Below, piece after piece: positions 15,049-22,016 of a stretch of 35,345 nucleotides of DNA (its first letter is position 1; each line of letters begins with the position of its first letter). The notes beneath the pieces are model-generated. The model was not told where the DNA came from. It saw nothing but the letters and a program-made list of their open reading frames with translations, and did no database searches. The DNA is from Lysobacterales bacterium. GTDB lineage: Bacteria; Pseudomonadota; Gammaproteobacteria; Xanthomonadales; SZUA-5. The stretch lies in assembly GCA_024710675.1 (NCBI GenBank), contig JANJUH010000021.1, positions 1-35,345 of the forward strand, written 5' to 3'. A program made the position numbers and the translations under genes.

Positions 15049-15809
15049 CCGACGAGGCTTTCGACGGCTTTGTCGACCGGTGGCTGGAACGAGCTCCGCA
15101 CCTGGCGCTGGCAGCAGGCTTCGCCGGCGACCCGGCGGCACGTCGCGCCTTCCTCGCCCCGCGCATACTGCTCGGCGAGCTGATCGAAGCCGCTGTGGCC
15201 GTCGGCGACGAGCGCGTGGCCGAGGTGAAACTCGGCTGGTGGTTCGAGGAAGCCGGGGCCTGGGCCGCCGGCACGCCACGCCATCCGCTGGCAACGGCCA
15301 TCAGCGCCGGCACGGCAAGCCGGGCCCTGCATTCCCTGGTCGCCGCGCTGCGCACATGGCTCGAGGCGCCAACACCCGCTGACGGCGTCACCGCATGGCG
15401 CGGCATGGCTGCCATCGCCGGGCCAGCCACGATGCTGGCGGGCGAACCCTCGACCGCCCGGGACGCCTGGCAACTGCAGGCCTATGCCTGCGCCCTCCGG
15501 CACTCCCTGGAGGCGCGCGCGCCGTTGGGCACCGTGCTGGCCCTGGATGTGTTGGCGCGCCATGAACTCAGGCGCTCGCAGCTCTGGAACCTGCCGGCCG
15601 GCCAACGCAGCCTGCTCCTCCGCGATACGCTGGCTGGCGTGCCATGGCAGGTGGTTGCAAGCCCCCCCGGCAGGGCGGCGGCGGCACTGTGGGCGCTCGA
15701 CAGGCGCCGCCTCGCGCGAATGGCCCGGGGCCGCCTCGATGAGCGGCCGGGACCCGGTGACGCCTGGGCCGCCTGGCGCGCGGCGCGGAAAGCCGGTTCG
15801 GCGCTGTAG
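15045..15809 (+). CDS. Squalene/phytoene synthase-like protein, catalytically degenerate
   Basis: A 254-residue, mostly helical protein. The segment around residues 50-85 (VAEVKLGWWFEEAGAWAAGTPRHPLATAI) resembles the 'KL-WWR-EL...G-P-HP' helix of the squalene/phytoene synthase family. The Asp-rich DXXXD motifs that bind the diphosphate through magnesium are not visible, so prenyltransferase activity is doubtful. The C-terminal half is Ala/Arg/Leu-rich without a recognisable motif. The start is GTG at 15045, overlapping the previous stop by 4 bases (GTGA). It is the last gene of the efp-mtaD-ubiG-phosphatase run, which hints at a role near ubiquinone or respiration. Non-catalytic family members such as mitochondrial NDUFAF6 act in complex I assembly; that parallel is speculative. 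Its TAG stop lies inside the adjacent repeat. Confidence 0.65.
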   Translation: MTDEAFDGFVDRWLERAPHLALAAGFAGDPAARRAFLAPRILLGELIEAAVAVGDERVAEVKLGWWFEEAGAWAAGTPRHPLATAISAGTASRALHSLVAALRTWLEAPTPADGVTAWRGMAAIAGPATMLAGEPSTARDAWQLQAYACALRHSLEARAPLGTVLALDVLARHELRRSQLWNLPAGQRSLLLRDTLAGVPWQVVASPPGRAAAALWALDRRRLARMARGRLDERPGPGDAWAAWRAARKAGSAL

Positions 15810-15872
15810 GAGCGCGCTCTGCGCGCGAAAGGCCGTGCGGAGAGATTGATTCGCGCCGGAGGGCGCTCCTAC
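15806..15872. repeat. Palindromic repeat, family B (GTAGGAGCG type)
   Basis: GTAGGAGCGCGCTCTGCGCG at 15806-15825, continuing CGAA, is the imperfect inverse of 15850-15872, which ends GGGCGCTCCTAC. A 20-base spacer separates the arms. GTAGGAGCG elements are common intergenic repeats in Pseudomonas and xanthomonads. This one supplies the stop codon of the upstream gene and lies between convergent genes, where it could act as a bidirectional terminator. Confidence 0.85.
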
Positions 15873-15897
15873 GATGAAGCCTCCTGTCCCAGGGCGC

Positions 15898-16863
15898 TCA
15901 CAGACTCAGCCGGCGCAACTCCACCGGCGCATGCGCGCGCGTCCAGACCTCCTCGAAATAGCGCGCCAGCTCGTCACGCCGCGGCGGGTAGTAGCAGTCG
16001 CCCTCGGCCTCGTAGCGATCGCCGAAGGGACGGAACAGGAAGCCGCCGGCATCGTTCAACAGGAAGGCCGACACGTAGCCCAGGTCTTCTTCCGCTGGAA
16101 CACGCACATGGACCACACTGGGCAGCCGCTGCCCGAGGTCGATCAGGCGGTGGCCTTCGCGCACCACACGGGTGGGATCCTGGAGCAGGATACGAATGTC
16201 GGCGCGGCGCCCCGACAGGGCCACCTTGCGGAAGGCCTCGACGATCGCCGGGTCCTCGTAGATCGGCGGGTCGAGGTCACGCGTGTACAGCCGGAGCTCG
16301 TGGCGCGCCCCCAGCGACACCGCCAGCGTCGCATCACGCAGGTCCCCCGCCCGGCTGGCACTGAGCCGTTCCCGATGGCCGGCGGGCGGCGCCATGCGTC
16401 CGGCGGTCGGCCTCGCCGAGGGGTCTTCCGGGGCGAGGTCCAGCGTCATCTTGCGATGCGCGATGCCGCACTCGTCGAACTCGGGCCCGACCGCGACGAA
16501 GCCCGCAGCCGCGTACAGCGGCAGTGCGTGCAGCTGGGCGTGCAGGCTCAGGTGCTGCAGGCCCCTCTCGCGCGCCCGTTCGACCAGGTGGCGCAGCAAC
16601 GCTGCCCCGATCCCCATGCCGCGCCAGGGCTTCAGAACCGCCATGCGGCCGATGCGGCCATCCGGCGTCAGGCGCGCGGTGCCGACCGGCTCACCGTCGC
16701 GGCTGCGCGCGAGCACATGGTCGGCCAGCGCATCGTCGCCGTCCCATTCCTCGTCCTCGGGCACCTGCTGTTCCTCGATGAACACGGCGGTGCGGACAGC
16801 GCGCAGTGCCTGCTCATCGACGGACCAGACAGCAGGCTCCAGGAAATAGCGATCTTCGATCAT
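15898..16863 (-). CDS. GNAT N-acetyltransferase fused to an unassigned C-terminal domain
   Basis: A 321-residue two-part protein. Residues about 5-145 are a GNAT acetyltransferase: AVFIEEQQVPEDEEWDGDD, GTARLTPDGRIGRMAVLKPWRGMGIGAALL with the acetyl-CoA loop R-G-M-G-I-G-A, and LYAAAGFVAVG. After a Pro/Ala/Arg-rich linker (about 145-180), residues 180-321 form a second domain with LYTRDLDPPIYEDPAIVEAF and RRADIRILLQDPTRVVREGHRLIDL. It ends in Trp/Arg-rich EEVWTRAHAPVELRRLSL. That second part looks like a phospholipase-D-type fold without a clear HKD motif; I do not recognise a function. The frame is open upstream; ATG at 16863 was chosen because it begins the GNAT fold. It is divergent from acuI, with a 77-base gap. 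Confidence 0.8.
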   Translation of the reverse strand: MIEDRYFLEPAVWSVDEQALRAVRTAVFIEEQQVPEDEEWDGDDALADHVLARSRDGEPVGTARLTPDGRIGRMAVLKPWRGMGIGAALLRHLVERARERGLQHLSLHAQLHALPLYAAAGFVAVGPEFDECGIAHRKMTLDLAPEDPSARPTAGRMAPPAGHRERLSASRAGDLRDATLAVSLGARHELRLYTRDLDPPIYEDPAIVEAFRKVALSGRRADIRILLQDPTRVVREGHRLIDLGQRLPSVVHVRVPAEEDLGYVSAFLLNDAGGFLFRPFGDRYEAEGDCYYPPRRDELARYFEEVWTRAHAPVELRRLSL

Positions 16864-16940
16864 CTTGCCCCCGACAGCAGGTCGACAGGCAGAGGATAGG
16901 CCTTCGGTATGCTCCCGACATTGCCTGAAGGAGTACGGCC

Positions 16941-17951
16941 ATGAGTGTCCCGCAGCGCTTTCGCAGCTTCCGCATCCACCAGGAACCCCATCGCGCCGGT
17001 ATCGAGGAGATTGGCCTGGACGACCTCGCACCCGGCGAGCTGACGGTCCGGGTGGCGTACTCCAGCGTCAACTACAAGGACGCACTGGCCGGCACCGGGC
17101 GCGGCAAGATCCTGCGCAAGCCGACGCTGGTGGGGGGCATCGACGTCGCAGGACATGTCGTCGAGTCGCGCGATCCACGCTTTCGCGAGGGTGATGCGGT
17201 GCTGGTCACGGGTTCGGGGCTGTCCGAGACGCGTGACGGTGGGTACTCGGAGTACGCCCGCCTCGAGGCCAACTGGGCCGTGCCGCTGCCCGCGGGGCTC
17301 TCCTTGCGCGAAGCCATGGCCATCGGCACCGCTGGCTTCACCGCGGCCCTGTGCCTGTGGCGCATGGAAGCCGCCGGCCAGTCGCCCGGGCTGGGACCGG
17401 TACTGGTGACCGGCGCCACCGGCGGCGTCGGCATGCTGGCCATCGATATCGGCAACCGTGCCGGTTACGAGATGCACGCGCTGACCGGCAAGCCTGAACA
17501 GTTCGACGCACTGATTGCGCTCGGTGCGCGCCAGTGCATTGCCCGCACCGGGCTGTACTTTGGCCAACGTCCGCTGGAAACCGCGACCTGGGCCGGGGCC
17601 ATCGACAATGTCGGCGGCGAGGTTCTGTCCGGTCTCACGCGCATGATCAAGCCGTGGGGATCGATCGCCAGTTGCGGCATGGCCGGCGGCATCGAACTGC
17701 ACACCACGGTGATGCCCTTCATCATCCGCGGTGTCAGCCTGCTCGGCATCAATTCAGCCGGCACACCCTTCCCGATCCGTGCGGAACTGTGGCGACGGCT
17801 CGGCGCCGAATGGCGACCGGCCCACCTGGAGCGCATTGCCGCCCGGGAAGTGCCGCTGGACGGGCTGGCTGGCGTTTTCGACACGCTGATGGCGGGTGCT
17901 GCGGTCGGTCGCACGGTGGTTCGCATCGGCGATGGCGGCGATGACGTTTGA
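16941..17951 (+). CDS. acuI: Acrylyl-CoA reductase-type oxidoreductase (AcuI/YhdH family, MDR)
   Basis: A 336-residue zinc-independent medium-chain dehydrogenase/reductase. The family reduces acrylyl-CoA to propionyl-CoA with NADPH and so detoxifies acrylyl-CoA. The N-terminal YSSVNYKDALAGTGRGKI and GGIDVAGHVVES are typical of this group. The cofactor domain has VTGATGGVGMLAIDIGNRAGYEMHALTGK, IDNVGGEVL and GGIELHTTVMPFIIRGVSLLGINS. GAAGGAG-like GAAGGAG spacing before the ATG supports this start (GAAGGAG about nine bases upstream). No DMSP or 3-hydroxypropionate pathway gene is nearby, so a general clean-up role is the safer reading. Confidence 0.9.
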   Translation: MSVPQRFRSFRIHQEPHRAGIEEIGLDDLAPGELTVRVAYSSVNYKDALAGTGRGKILRKPTLVGGIDVAGHVVESRDPRFREGDAVLVTGSGLSETRDGGYSEYARLEANWAVPLPAGLSLREAMAIGTAGFTAALCLWRMEAAGQSPGLGPVLVTGATGGVGMLAIDIGNRAGYEMHALTGKPEQFDALIALGARQCIARTGLYFGQRPLETATWAGAIDNVGGEVLSGLTRMIKPWGSIASCGMAGGIELHTTVMPFIIRGVSLLGINSAGTPFPIRAELWRRLGAEWRPAHLERIAAREVPLDGLAGVFDTLMAGAAVGRTVVRIGDGGDDV

Positions 17952-17955
17952 TCGC

Positions 17956-17986
17956 TTGTCCCACGGGTCGGTCGTGTGGGTAGAAT
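17956..17986 (+). promoter_or_regulatory. Candidate sigma-70 promoter of pilH
   Basis: TTGTCC (17956-17961) and TAGAAT (17981-17986) match -35 and -10 boxes at four and five of six bases. The 19-base spacer is longer than ideal. The site lies between acuI and pilH, 33 bases before the pilH start. Confidence 0.35.
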
Positions 17987-18019
17987 GCGGCTGCATAGCT
18001 GTCCGTTCGCGGGGTTGAT

Positions 18020-18391
18020 ATGGCGCGTGTTCTGATCGTGGACGATTCGCCGTCGCAGTTGCTGGTGCTCAAGCGCATCGTCGAGAACCTTGGACACGAG
18101 GTGATCTCGGCCGAGGATGGGCAGCAGGGTGTCGAGATGGCGAAGAAGCACATCCCGGACCTGATCCTGATGGATGTGGTGATGCCCAATCTCAACGGCT
18201 TCCAGGCCACGCGCACGATTGCGCGCGAAAAGACCACCAGCCACATCCCGGTGATCCTGGTGACGACCAAGGACCAGGAAACCGATAGGGTCTGGGGTCT
18301 GCGCCAGGGTGCCAAGGGCTACATCACGAAGCCGGTCAACGAGGCCCAGTTGGTCAAGGCGATCAGCGACCACCTGCCGGCCGGGCGCTGA
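18020..18391 (+). CDS. pilH: Single-domain response regulator PilH
   Basis: A 123-residue stand-alone CheY-like receiver. The acidic pocket D8-D9, phosphoacceptor D52 (LILMDVVMP) and the switch residues in VTTKDQ with a conserved Lys in YITKPV are all present. NGFQATR, VTTKDQETDRVWG and the RQGAKGYITKPV ending are nearly those of Pseudomonas PilH, which works with PilG in the Chp chemosensory system controlling type IV pilus motors and twitching. In Pseudomonas it sits in the pilGHIJK-chpA cluster; here it stands alone between acuI and a phaB paralogue. Its kinase must be encoded elsewhere. It is the second twitching-related gene in the window, after fimX. Confidence 0.88.
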   Translation: MARVLIVDDSPSQLLVLKRIVENLGHEVISAEDGQQGVEMAKKHIPDLILMDVVMPNLNGFQATRTIAREKTTSHIPVILVTTKDQETDRVWGLRQGAKGYITKPVNEAQLVKAISDHLPAGR

Positions 18392-18399
18392 TCCACGCG

Positions 18400-18416
18400 G
18401 TCGGCCCATGGCCGAC
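18400..18416 (+). terminator. Hairpin after pilH
   Basis: GTCGGCC (18400-18406) pairs perfectly with GGCCGAC (18410-18416) around CAT, eight bases after the pilH stop. No T-run follows. It may end or protect the pilH transcript. Confidence 0.45.
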
Positions 18417-18445
18417 TGACGTTACGAATCATCCGAAAGTCCCGC

Positions 18446-18473
18446 GCGCGCCGCATTGACCTCTGCGGCGCGC
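18446..18473. repeat. Perfect 10-bp inverted repeat over the phaB2 -35 region
   Basis: GCGCGCCGCA (18446-18455) and TGCGGCGCGC (18464-18473) are perfect arms around TTGACCTC. The loop contains TTGACC, the best -35 hexamer for the downstream gene. It could be a second terminator for pilH, or an operator whose arms flank the -35 box. Confidence 0.55.
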
Positions 18474-18485
18474 CGCCCATAGCAT
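18456..18485 (+). promoter_or_regulatory. Candidate promoter of phaB paralogue 2
   Basis: TTGACC (18456-18461) matches the -35 box at five of six bases. TAGCAT (18480-18485) matches the -10 box at four of six, with an 18-base spacer. The expected start of transcription is near 18492, just before the palindrome at 18494. Confidence 0.4.
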
Positions 18486-18493
18486 TCCGTGTC

Positions 18494-18508
18494 TGCTGCA
18501 TTGCAGCA
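18494..18508. promoter_or_regulatory. Putative PhaR operator
   Basis: TGCTGCATTGCAGCA is a perfect palindrome with 7-bp arms around one central base. Its core CTGC-ATT-GCAG fits the CTGC-N3/4-GCAG site described, from memory, for Paracoccus PhaR. It overlaps the predicted transcription start and lies two bases before the AAGGAG ribosome-binding site of phaB2, a position where a bound repressor would block expression. PhaR itself is encoded at 4952-5461. Confidence 0.55.
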
Positions 18509-18524
18509 TCAAGGAGTGGAGCGC

Positions 18525-19274
18525 ATGGGCATGGAACGTCTGGCCGTCGTCACCGGCGGCATCGGCGGACTCGGCACCGAGATCTGCCGCAAGCTGGCCG
18601 CCTCCGGGCGACGCGTCGTCGCCGCCGACCTCGACAGCCATCCCGAGCGCATCGAGGCCTTCAGAAGCTCCTTGTCCGAGTTCAACGGCAAGGTGGCCTT
18701 CGAGGCGCTCAACGTCGCCGATTTCGAACACTGTGCCGAGTTCGCCGCCCGCGTCAGCGATCGCCATGGTCCGGTCGACATCCTGGTGAACGCCGCCGGC
18801 ATCACGCGCGACGCCAGTTTCCGCAAGATGGGCTCGCAGCAGTGGATGGACGTGATGCGCGTGAACCTCGACAGCGTGTTCAACATCACCCGCCAGTTCA
18901 TCGACGGCATGTGCGAACGCGGCTTCGGGCGCATCGTCAACATCAGCTCGGTCAACGGCCAGACCGGCCAGTTCGGACAGACCAACTACTCGGCGGCCAA
19001 GGCCGGCATGCACGGCTTCACCATGGCGCTGGCGCGCGAAGTGGCGCGCAAGGGCGTGACGGTGAACTCGGTCTCGCCGGGCTACTGCCGCACCCACATG
19101 GTGATGCAGGTGCCCGAGCAGGTGCGCAACGAGATCGTGTCCAAGATCCCGGTGGGCCGCCTGGGCGAACCACATGAGATCGCGCGCGTCGTGGAATTCC
19201 TCTCCGCCGAAGACGCCGGCTACATCACCGGCGCCAATGTGCCGGTGAACGGCGGCTACTTCATGACCTCCTGA
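18525..19274 (+). CDS. phaB: Acetoacetyl-CoA reductase (PhaB), paralogue 2
   Basis: A 249-residue short-chain dehydrogenase of the PhaB group, expected to reduce acetoacetyl-CoA to (R)-3-hydroxybutyryl-CoA for PHA. Seen are the cofactor loop T10-G-G-I-G-G-L-G17, NAAG at about 89-92, catalytic S142, Y155 and K159 (YSAAK), and SPGYCRTHM. The beta2 end reads A34-D35-L-D37, with an Asp where paralogue 1 has N-Y-R; in this superfamily such an Asp usually favours NADH. AAGGAG at 18511-18516 is eight bases before ATG 18525, which decides the start over upstream in-frame GTG 18489 and later ATG 18531. A palindrome like a PhaR site lies immediately upstream. Confidence 0.88.
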   Translation: MGMERLAVVTGGIGGLGTEICRKLAASGRRVVAADLDSHPERIEAFRSSLSEFNGKVAFEALNVADFEHCAEFAARVSDRHGPVDILVNAAGITRDASFRKMGSQQWMDVMRVNLDSVFNITRQFIDGMCERGFGRIVNISSVNGQTGQFGQTNYSAAKAGMHGFTMALAREVARKGVTVNSVSPGYCRTHMVMQVPEQVRNEIVSKIPVGRLGEPHEIARVVEFLSAEDAGYITGANVPVNGGYFMTS

Positions 19275-19323
19275 GGCCGCGACGGGCAGCTCTGTGGGGC
19301 AGCGACATGCTGCACCAACGGGG

Positions 19324-19353
19324 TGCCCCTCTTCGCATTGCGAACCAGGGGCA
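19324..19353 (+). terminator. Hairpin downstream of phaB2, between convergent genes
   Basis: TGCCCCT (19324-19330) pairs with AGGGGCA (19347-19353), and inside it TTCGCA (19332-19337) pairs with TGCGAA (19339-19344). There is no clear T-run. It lies 50 bases past the phaB2 stop in the 230-base gap before the convergent DAHP synthase gene; I see nothing else convincing in that gap. Confidence 0.5.
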
Positions 19354-19504
19354 GGAGGCAAGGGGAAGGGGAGTACGTACGCATCGAGGTTGGATCTTGC
19401 CGCTCGCCCAAACCCCTGCCCCGTGCCGCCCGCCCCCGTTCTTGGCCCCAGTCGAAGCCATGGACGACGCCCGTTTCACGGAGAGCTGAGCCAACGCTCC
19501 GCGA

Positions 19505-20908
19505 TCACTGCCCCCGCACTTCCTCCCCGGCCACCGGCGCACGCTGCTTGCGCACGATCAGCATTGCCATCTCGAGCGCCTGCTCGTAATTGAGCCGCGG
19601 ATCGACCGTCGAGCGGTAGGCACGGTTGAGGTCCTGCTCGGTGAGGTCACGCGCGCCCCCGAGGCACTCCGTGACGTCCTCGCCGGTCAGCTCGAGGTGC
19701 GCACCACCGAGGCGGCTGCCGCAGGCTGCGTGGATGTCGAAGGCCTGGTCGAGCTCGGAACGGATGTTCTCGAAGCGCCGGGTCTTGTAGCCCGAAGGCG
19801 TGCCCTCGGTGTTGCCATGCATCGGGTCGCAACACCACAGCACGCGACGCCCGTTGCTGCGCACCGCTTCGATCAGGCGCGGCAATGCCTCGCCGATCTT
19901 TGCCGCACCCATGCGGTGAATCAGCGTCAGACGCCCGGCATCGTTCTCCGGATTGAGCACATCGATCAGCCGCAACAATTGGTCCGGCGTGACCGAAGGA
20001 CCGACCTTGACCCCGATCGGGTTGCGAATCCCGCGGCAGTATTCGAGGTGCGCGCCACCGGGTGCGGCCGTGCGCATGCCGATCCATGGATAGTGGGTGG
20101 AAAGGTTGAACCAGCCCCACTGCCGCGGCACGCGGCGGGTCAGCGCTTCCTCGTAGTGCAGCAACAGCGCTTCGTGCGAGGTGTAGAAATCCACACGACG
20201 CAGGCTGCCCATCGGCGCGCCGCCGATGGTCTCCATGAAGCGCACGGCATCGCCGATCGAACGCACCATCTCACGGTACTCGCCCTCGAGCGGGGAGTGC
20301 TTCACCCAATCGAGATCCCAATACTCGGGGTGATGCAGGTCGGCAAAGCCACCGTCGATCAGCGCCCGCACGAAATTCATCGTCAAGGCCGAACGCGAAT
20401 GACCTTCGACCAGGCGGCGCGGATCGGCACGGCGCGACTCCGGGGTGAAATCCGGACCGTTGACCAGGTCGCCCCTGTAACTGGGCAAGGTGATGCCGTC
20501 GCGCGTCTCGAGGTCAGCCGAGCGTGGCTTGGCGTACTGTCCAGCGAAGCGACCGACCCGCACGATCGGCTGCTTCAGGCCATGCACGAGCACCAGACTC
20601 ATCTGCAGCAGGACCTTGAGCCGATTGGCGATGTGCGGACTGGAGCAGTCGGCGAAATTCTCGGCGCAATCACCGCCCTGCAACAGGAAACGCTTGCCTT
20701 CGGCAGCCTCCGCGAGCTCCTGGCGCAACTGCAGGATCTCCCAGGACGTCACCAGCGGCGGCAGCGTGCGCAATTGCACCAAGGCCTCATCAAGGGCCAC
20801 GCGATTCTCGTAGACCGGCTGTTGCAGCGCCTCGTACTGCTGCCATGATGCCGGCGCCCACGCTTCGGGTTCGCGGATCGCCGTGAGGGCGCGTTCGGGC
20901 CTGCTCAT
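19505..20908 (-). CDS. 3-deoxy-7-phosphoheptulonate synthase, class II
   Basis: A 467-residue class II (plant/AroH-II type) DAHP synthase. It condenses phosphoenolpyruvate and erythrose-4-phosphate in the first step of the shikimate pathway. Metal-binding candidates are C in LLQGGDCAENF, H in CDPMHGNT, E in GGAHLELTGEDVTEC and D in RSTVDPRLNYEQAL. Phosphoenolpyruvate-site segments include RVGRFAGQYAKPRS and GEALPRLIEAV. It is unrelated in sequence to the class I enzymes AroF/G/H of E. coli. GAGGAG in its upstream region overlaps the dsbB end, and the 12-base gap suggests co-transcription with dsbB. Feedback control cannot be read from the sequence. Confidence 0.95.
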   Translation of the reverse strand: MSRPERALTAIREPEAWAPASWQQYEALQQPVYENRVALDEALVQLRTLPPLVTSWEILQLRQELAEAAEGKRFLLQGGDCAENFADCSSPHIANRLKVLLQMSLVLVHGLKQPIVRVGRFAGQYAKPRSADLETRDGITLPSYRGDLVNGPDFTPESRRADPRRLVEGHSRSALTMNFVRALIDGGFADLHHPEYWDLDWVKHSPLEGEYREMVRSIGDAVRFMETIGGAPMGSLRRVDFYTSHEALLLHYEEALTRRVPRQWGWFNLSTHYPWIGMRTAAPGGAHLEYCRGIRNPIGVKVGPSVTPDQLLRLIDVLNPENDAGRLTLIHRMGAAKIGEALPRLIEAVRSNGRRVLWCCDPMHGNTEGTPSGYKTRRFENIRSELDQAFDIHAACGSRLGGAHLELTGEDVTECLGGARDLTEQDLNRAYRSTVDPRLNYEQALEMAMLIVRKQRAPVAGEEVRGQ

Positions 20909-20920
20909 CTAAACCACTCC

Positions 20921-21433
20921 TCAGGATCGTGCCGGCCGGGCCGGCGGCAAGACAATGACGACCGCCATCAGGATGGCGAGCGCAACAAAACAAGTCAGCG
21001 TCCAGAAGGGCATGCTGAGCCCGAGGAATTGCCAATCGATATTGGCGCACTCTCCCGAGGTCATCAGCACGGTCTTCAGCATCTGGCCGAAGGGGAAGTT
21101 GTCCCACATGAAATCAAGCGGCGGCGCGCAGGACGGCAACTGGTCCTTGGGGAGCGACTGCAGCCACACGTGGCGACCGGCAATGGCCACTCCGAGTCCG
21201 GCCGCCAGGAACCCGCCCAGACCGTACAGGCGCGTGCCCAGCGATCCCGGCGCATGGAGCGCACCAGCAATCGCGACCAGCCCGACCAGGAGCACCGCGA
21301 CGCGCTGGAACATGCACAGCGGACAGGGCTCGAGCCCTAGGATGTGCTCGGCGTAGAAGGCATAGGCCAGCATCCCGGCGCAGGCAAGCGCAACGGCAAG
21401 GAAGAGCTGGCGATTGATGTAGGCAAAGGGCAT
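20921..21433 (-). CDS. dsbB: Disulfide bond formation protein DsbB
   Basis: A 170-residue inner-membrane protein that reoxidises periplasmic DsbA and passes the electrons to ubiquinone. Four membrane spans are visible (about 9-27, 42-59, 70-87, 140-163). The first periplasmic loop holds C37-P-L-C40 (EPCPLCMFQR) and the second holds the C102/C129 pair. ATG 21433 begins the first membrane helix at the usual distance; an in-frame upstream ATG would add 14 residues that look non-coding. It lies between the ribosomal operon and the DAHP synthase gene on the same strand. A hairpin at 21540-21564 separates it from rplQ. Confidence 0.93.
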   Translation of the reverse strand: MPFAYINRQLFLAVALACAGMLAYAFYAEHILGLEPCPLCMFQRVAVLLVGLVAIAGALHAPGSLGTRLYGLGGFLAAGLGVAIAGRHVWLQSLPKDQLPSCAPPLDFMWDNFPFGQMLKTVLMTSGECANIDWQFLGLSMPFWTLTCFVALAILMAVVIVLPPARPARS

Positions 21434-21539
21434 GAGCGTTCTCAGGCATCGCGCGGGTGGTCGCTTTTCGACCAAGGGAACACCCGCCGGGTTCCCCGAG
21501 TGTAGCCGGATTCCCTCGAATGCTGCAGCGCAGAACGCA

Positions 21540-21564
21540 CTAGGGCCGCACGAGGCGGCCCTAG
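21540..21564 (-). terminator. Candidate terminator of the ribosomal superoperon
   Basis: CTAGGGCCGC (21540-21549) and GCGGCCCTAG (21555-21564) are perfect 10-bp arms around a 5-base loop, 28 bases after the rplQ stop. On the minus strand only a few scattered T residues follow, so the U-tract is weak. Confidence 0.65.
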
Positions 21565-21592
21565 CGGGTCACAACTTGACAAAGCCGCGTGA

Positions 21593-21997
21593 TCAGCCTT
21601 CGGCTTCACCCTGCGCGGCCGCCGCGGCAGCAGCAGCGGCCGGACGATCCACCAGTTCCACATAGGCCATCGGCGCATTGTCGCCGGCGCGGAATCCGCA
21701 CTTCAGGATGCGCAGGTAGCCGCCAGGACGGGCGCGGTAACGCGGACCCAACTCGGTGAACAGCTTGCCGACGGCCGCCTTGTCACGCAGGCGGCTGAAG
21801 GCGAGGCGGCGGTTGGCGACGCCGTCTTCCTTCGCCAGGGTGATCAGCGGCTCGGCGAAGCCGCGCAGCTCCTTGGCCTTGGGCAGCGTGGTCTTGATCA
21901 GTTCCTCACGGAACAGCGCAGTCACCATGTTGCGGAACATGGCCTGACGGTGGGAACTCGTACGCGCGAAGGCGCGGCCGGCATTACGATGACGCAT
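21593..21997 (-). CDS. rplQ: 50S ribosomal protein L17
   Basis: A 134-residue large-subunit protein, last gene of the superoperon. The N-terminus MRHRNAGRAFARTSSHRQAM and the RNMVTALFREELIKTTLPKAKELR segment are diagnostic. The C-terminus carries an extra Ala-rich tail (nine consecutive Ala, then QGEAEG) beyond the globular domain. It is 19 bases downstream of rpoA, the usual proteobacterial pair. Confidence 0.97.
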   Translation of the reverse strand: MRHRNAGRAFARTSSHRQAMFRNMVTALFREELIKTTLPKAKELRGFAEPLITLAKEDGVANRRLAFSRLRDKAAVGKLFTELGPRYRARPGGYLRILKCGFRAGDNAPMAYVELVDRPAAAAAAAAAQGEAEG

Positions 21998-22016
21998 GGC
22001 AATACTCCTTCCTTGA

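Noticed and set aside
14332..15294. A 320-codon minus-strand frame over the phosphatase gene
   Set aside because: Antisense to a gene with intact HAD motifs, and no recognisable domain.
21499..21504. TACACT on the minus strand as -10 box of dsbB
   Set aside because: The matching -35 position reads TGCAGC, which is too poor a match.
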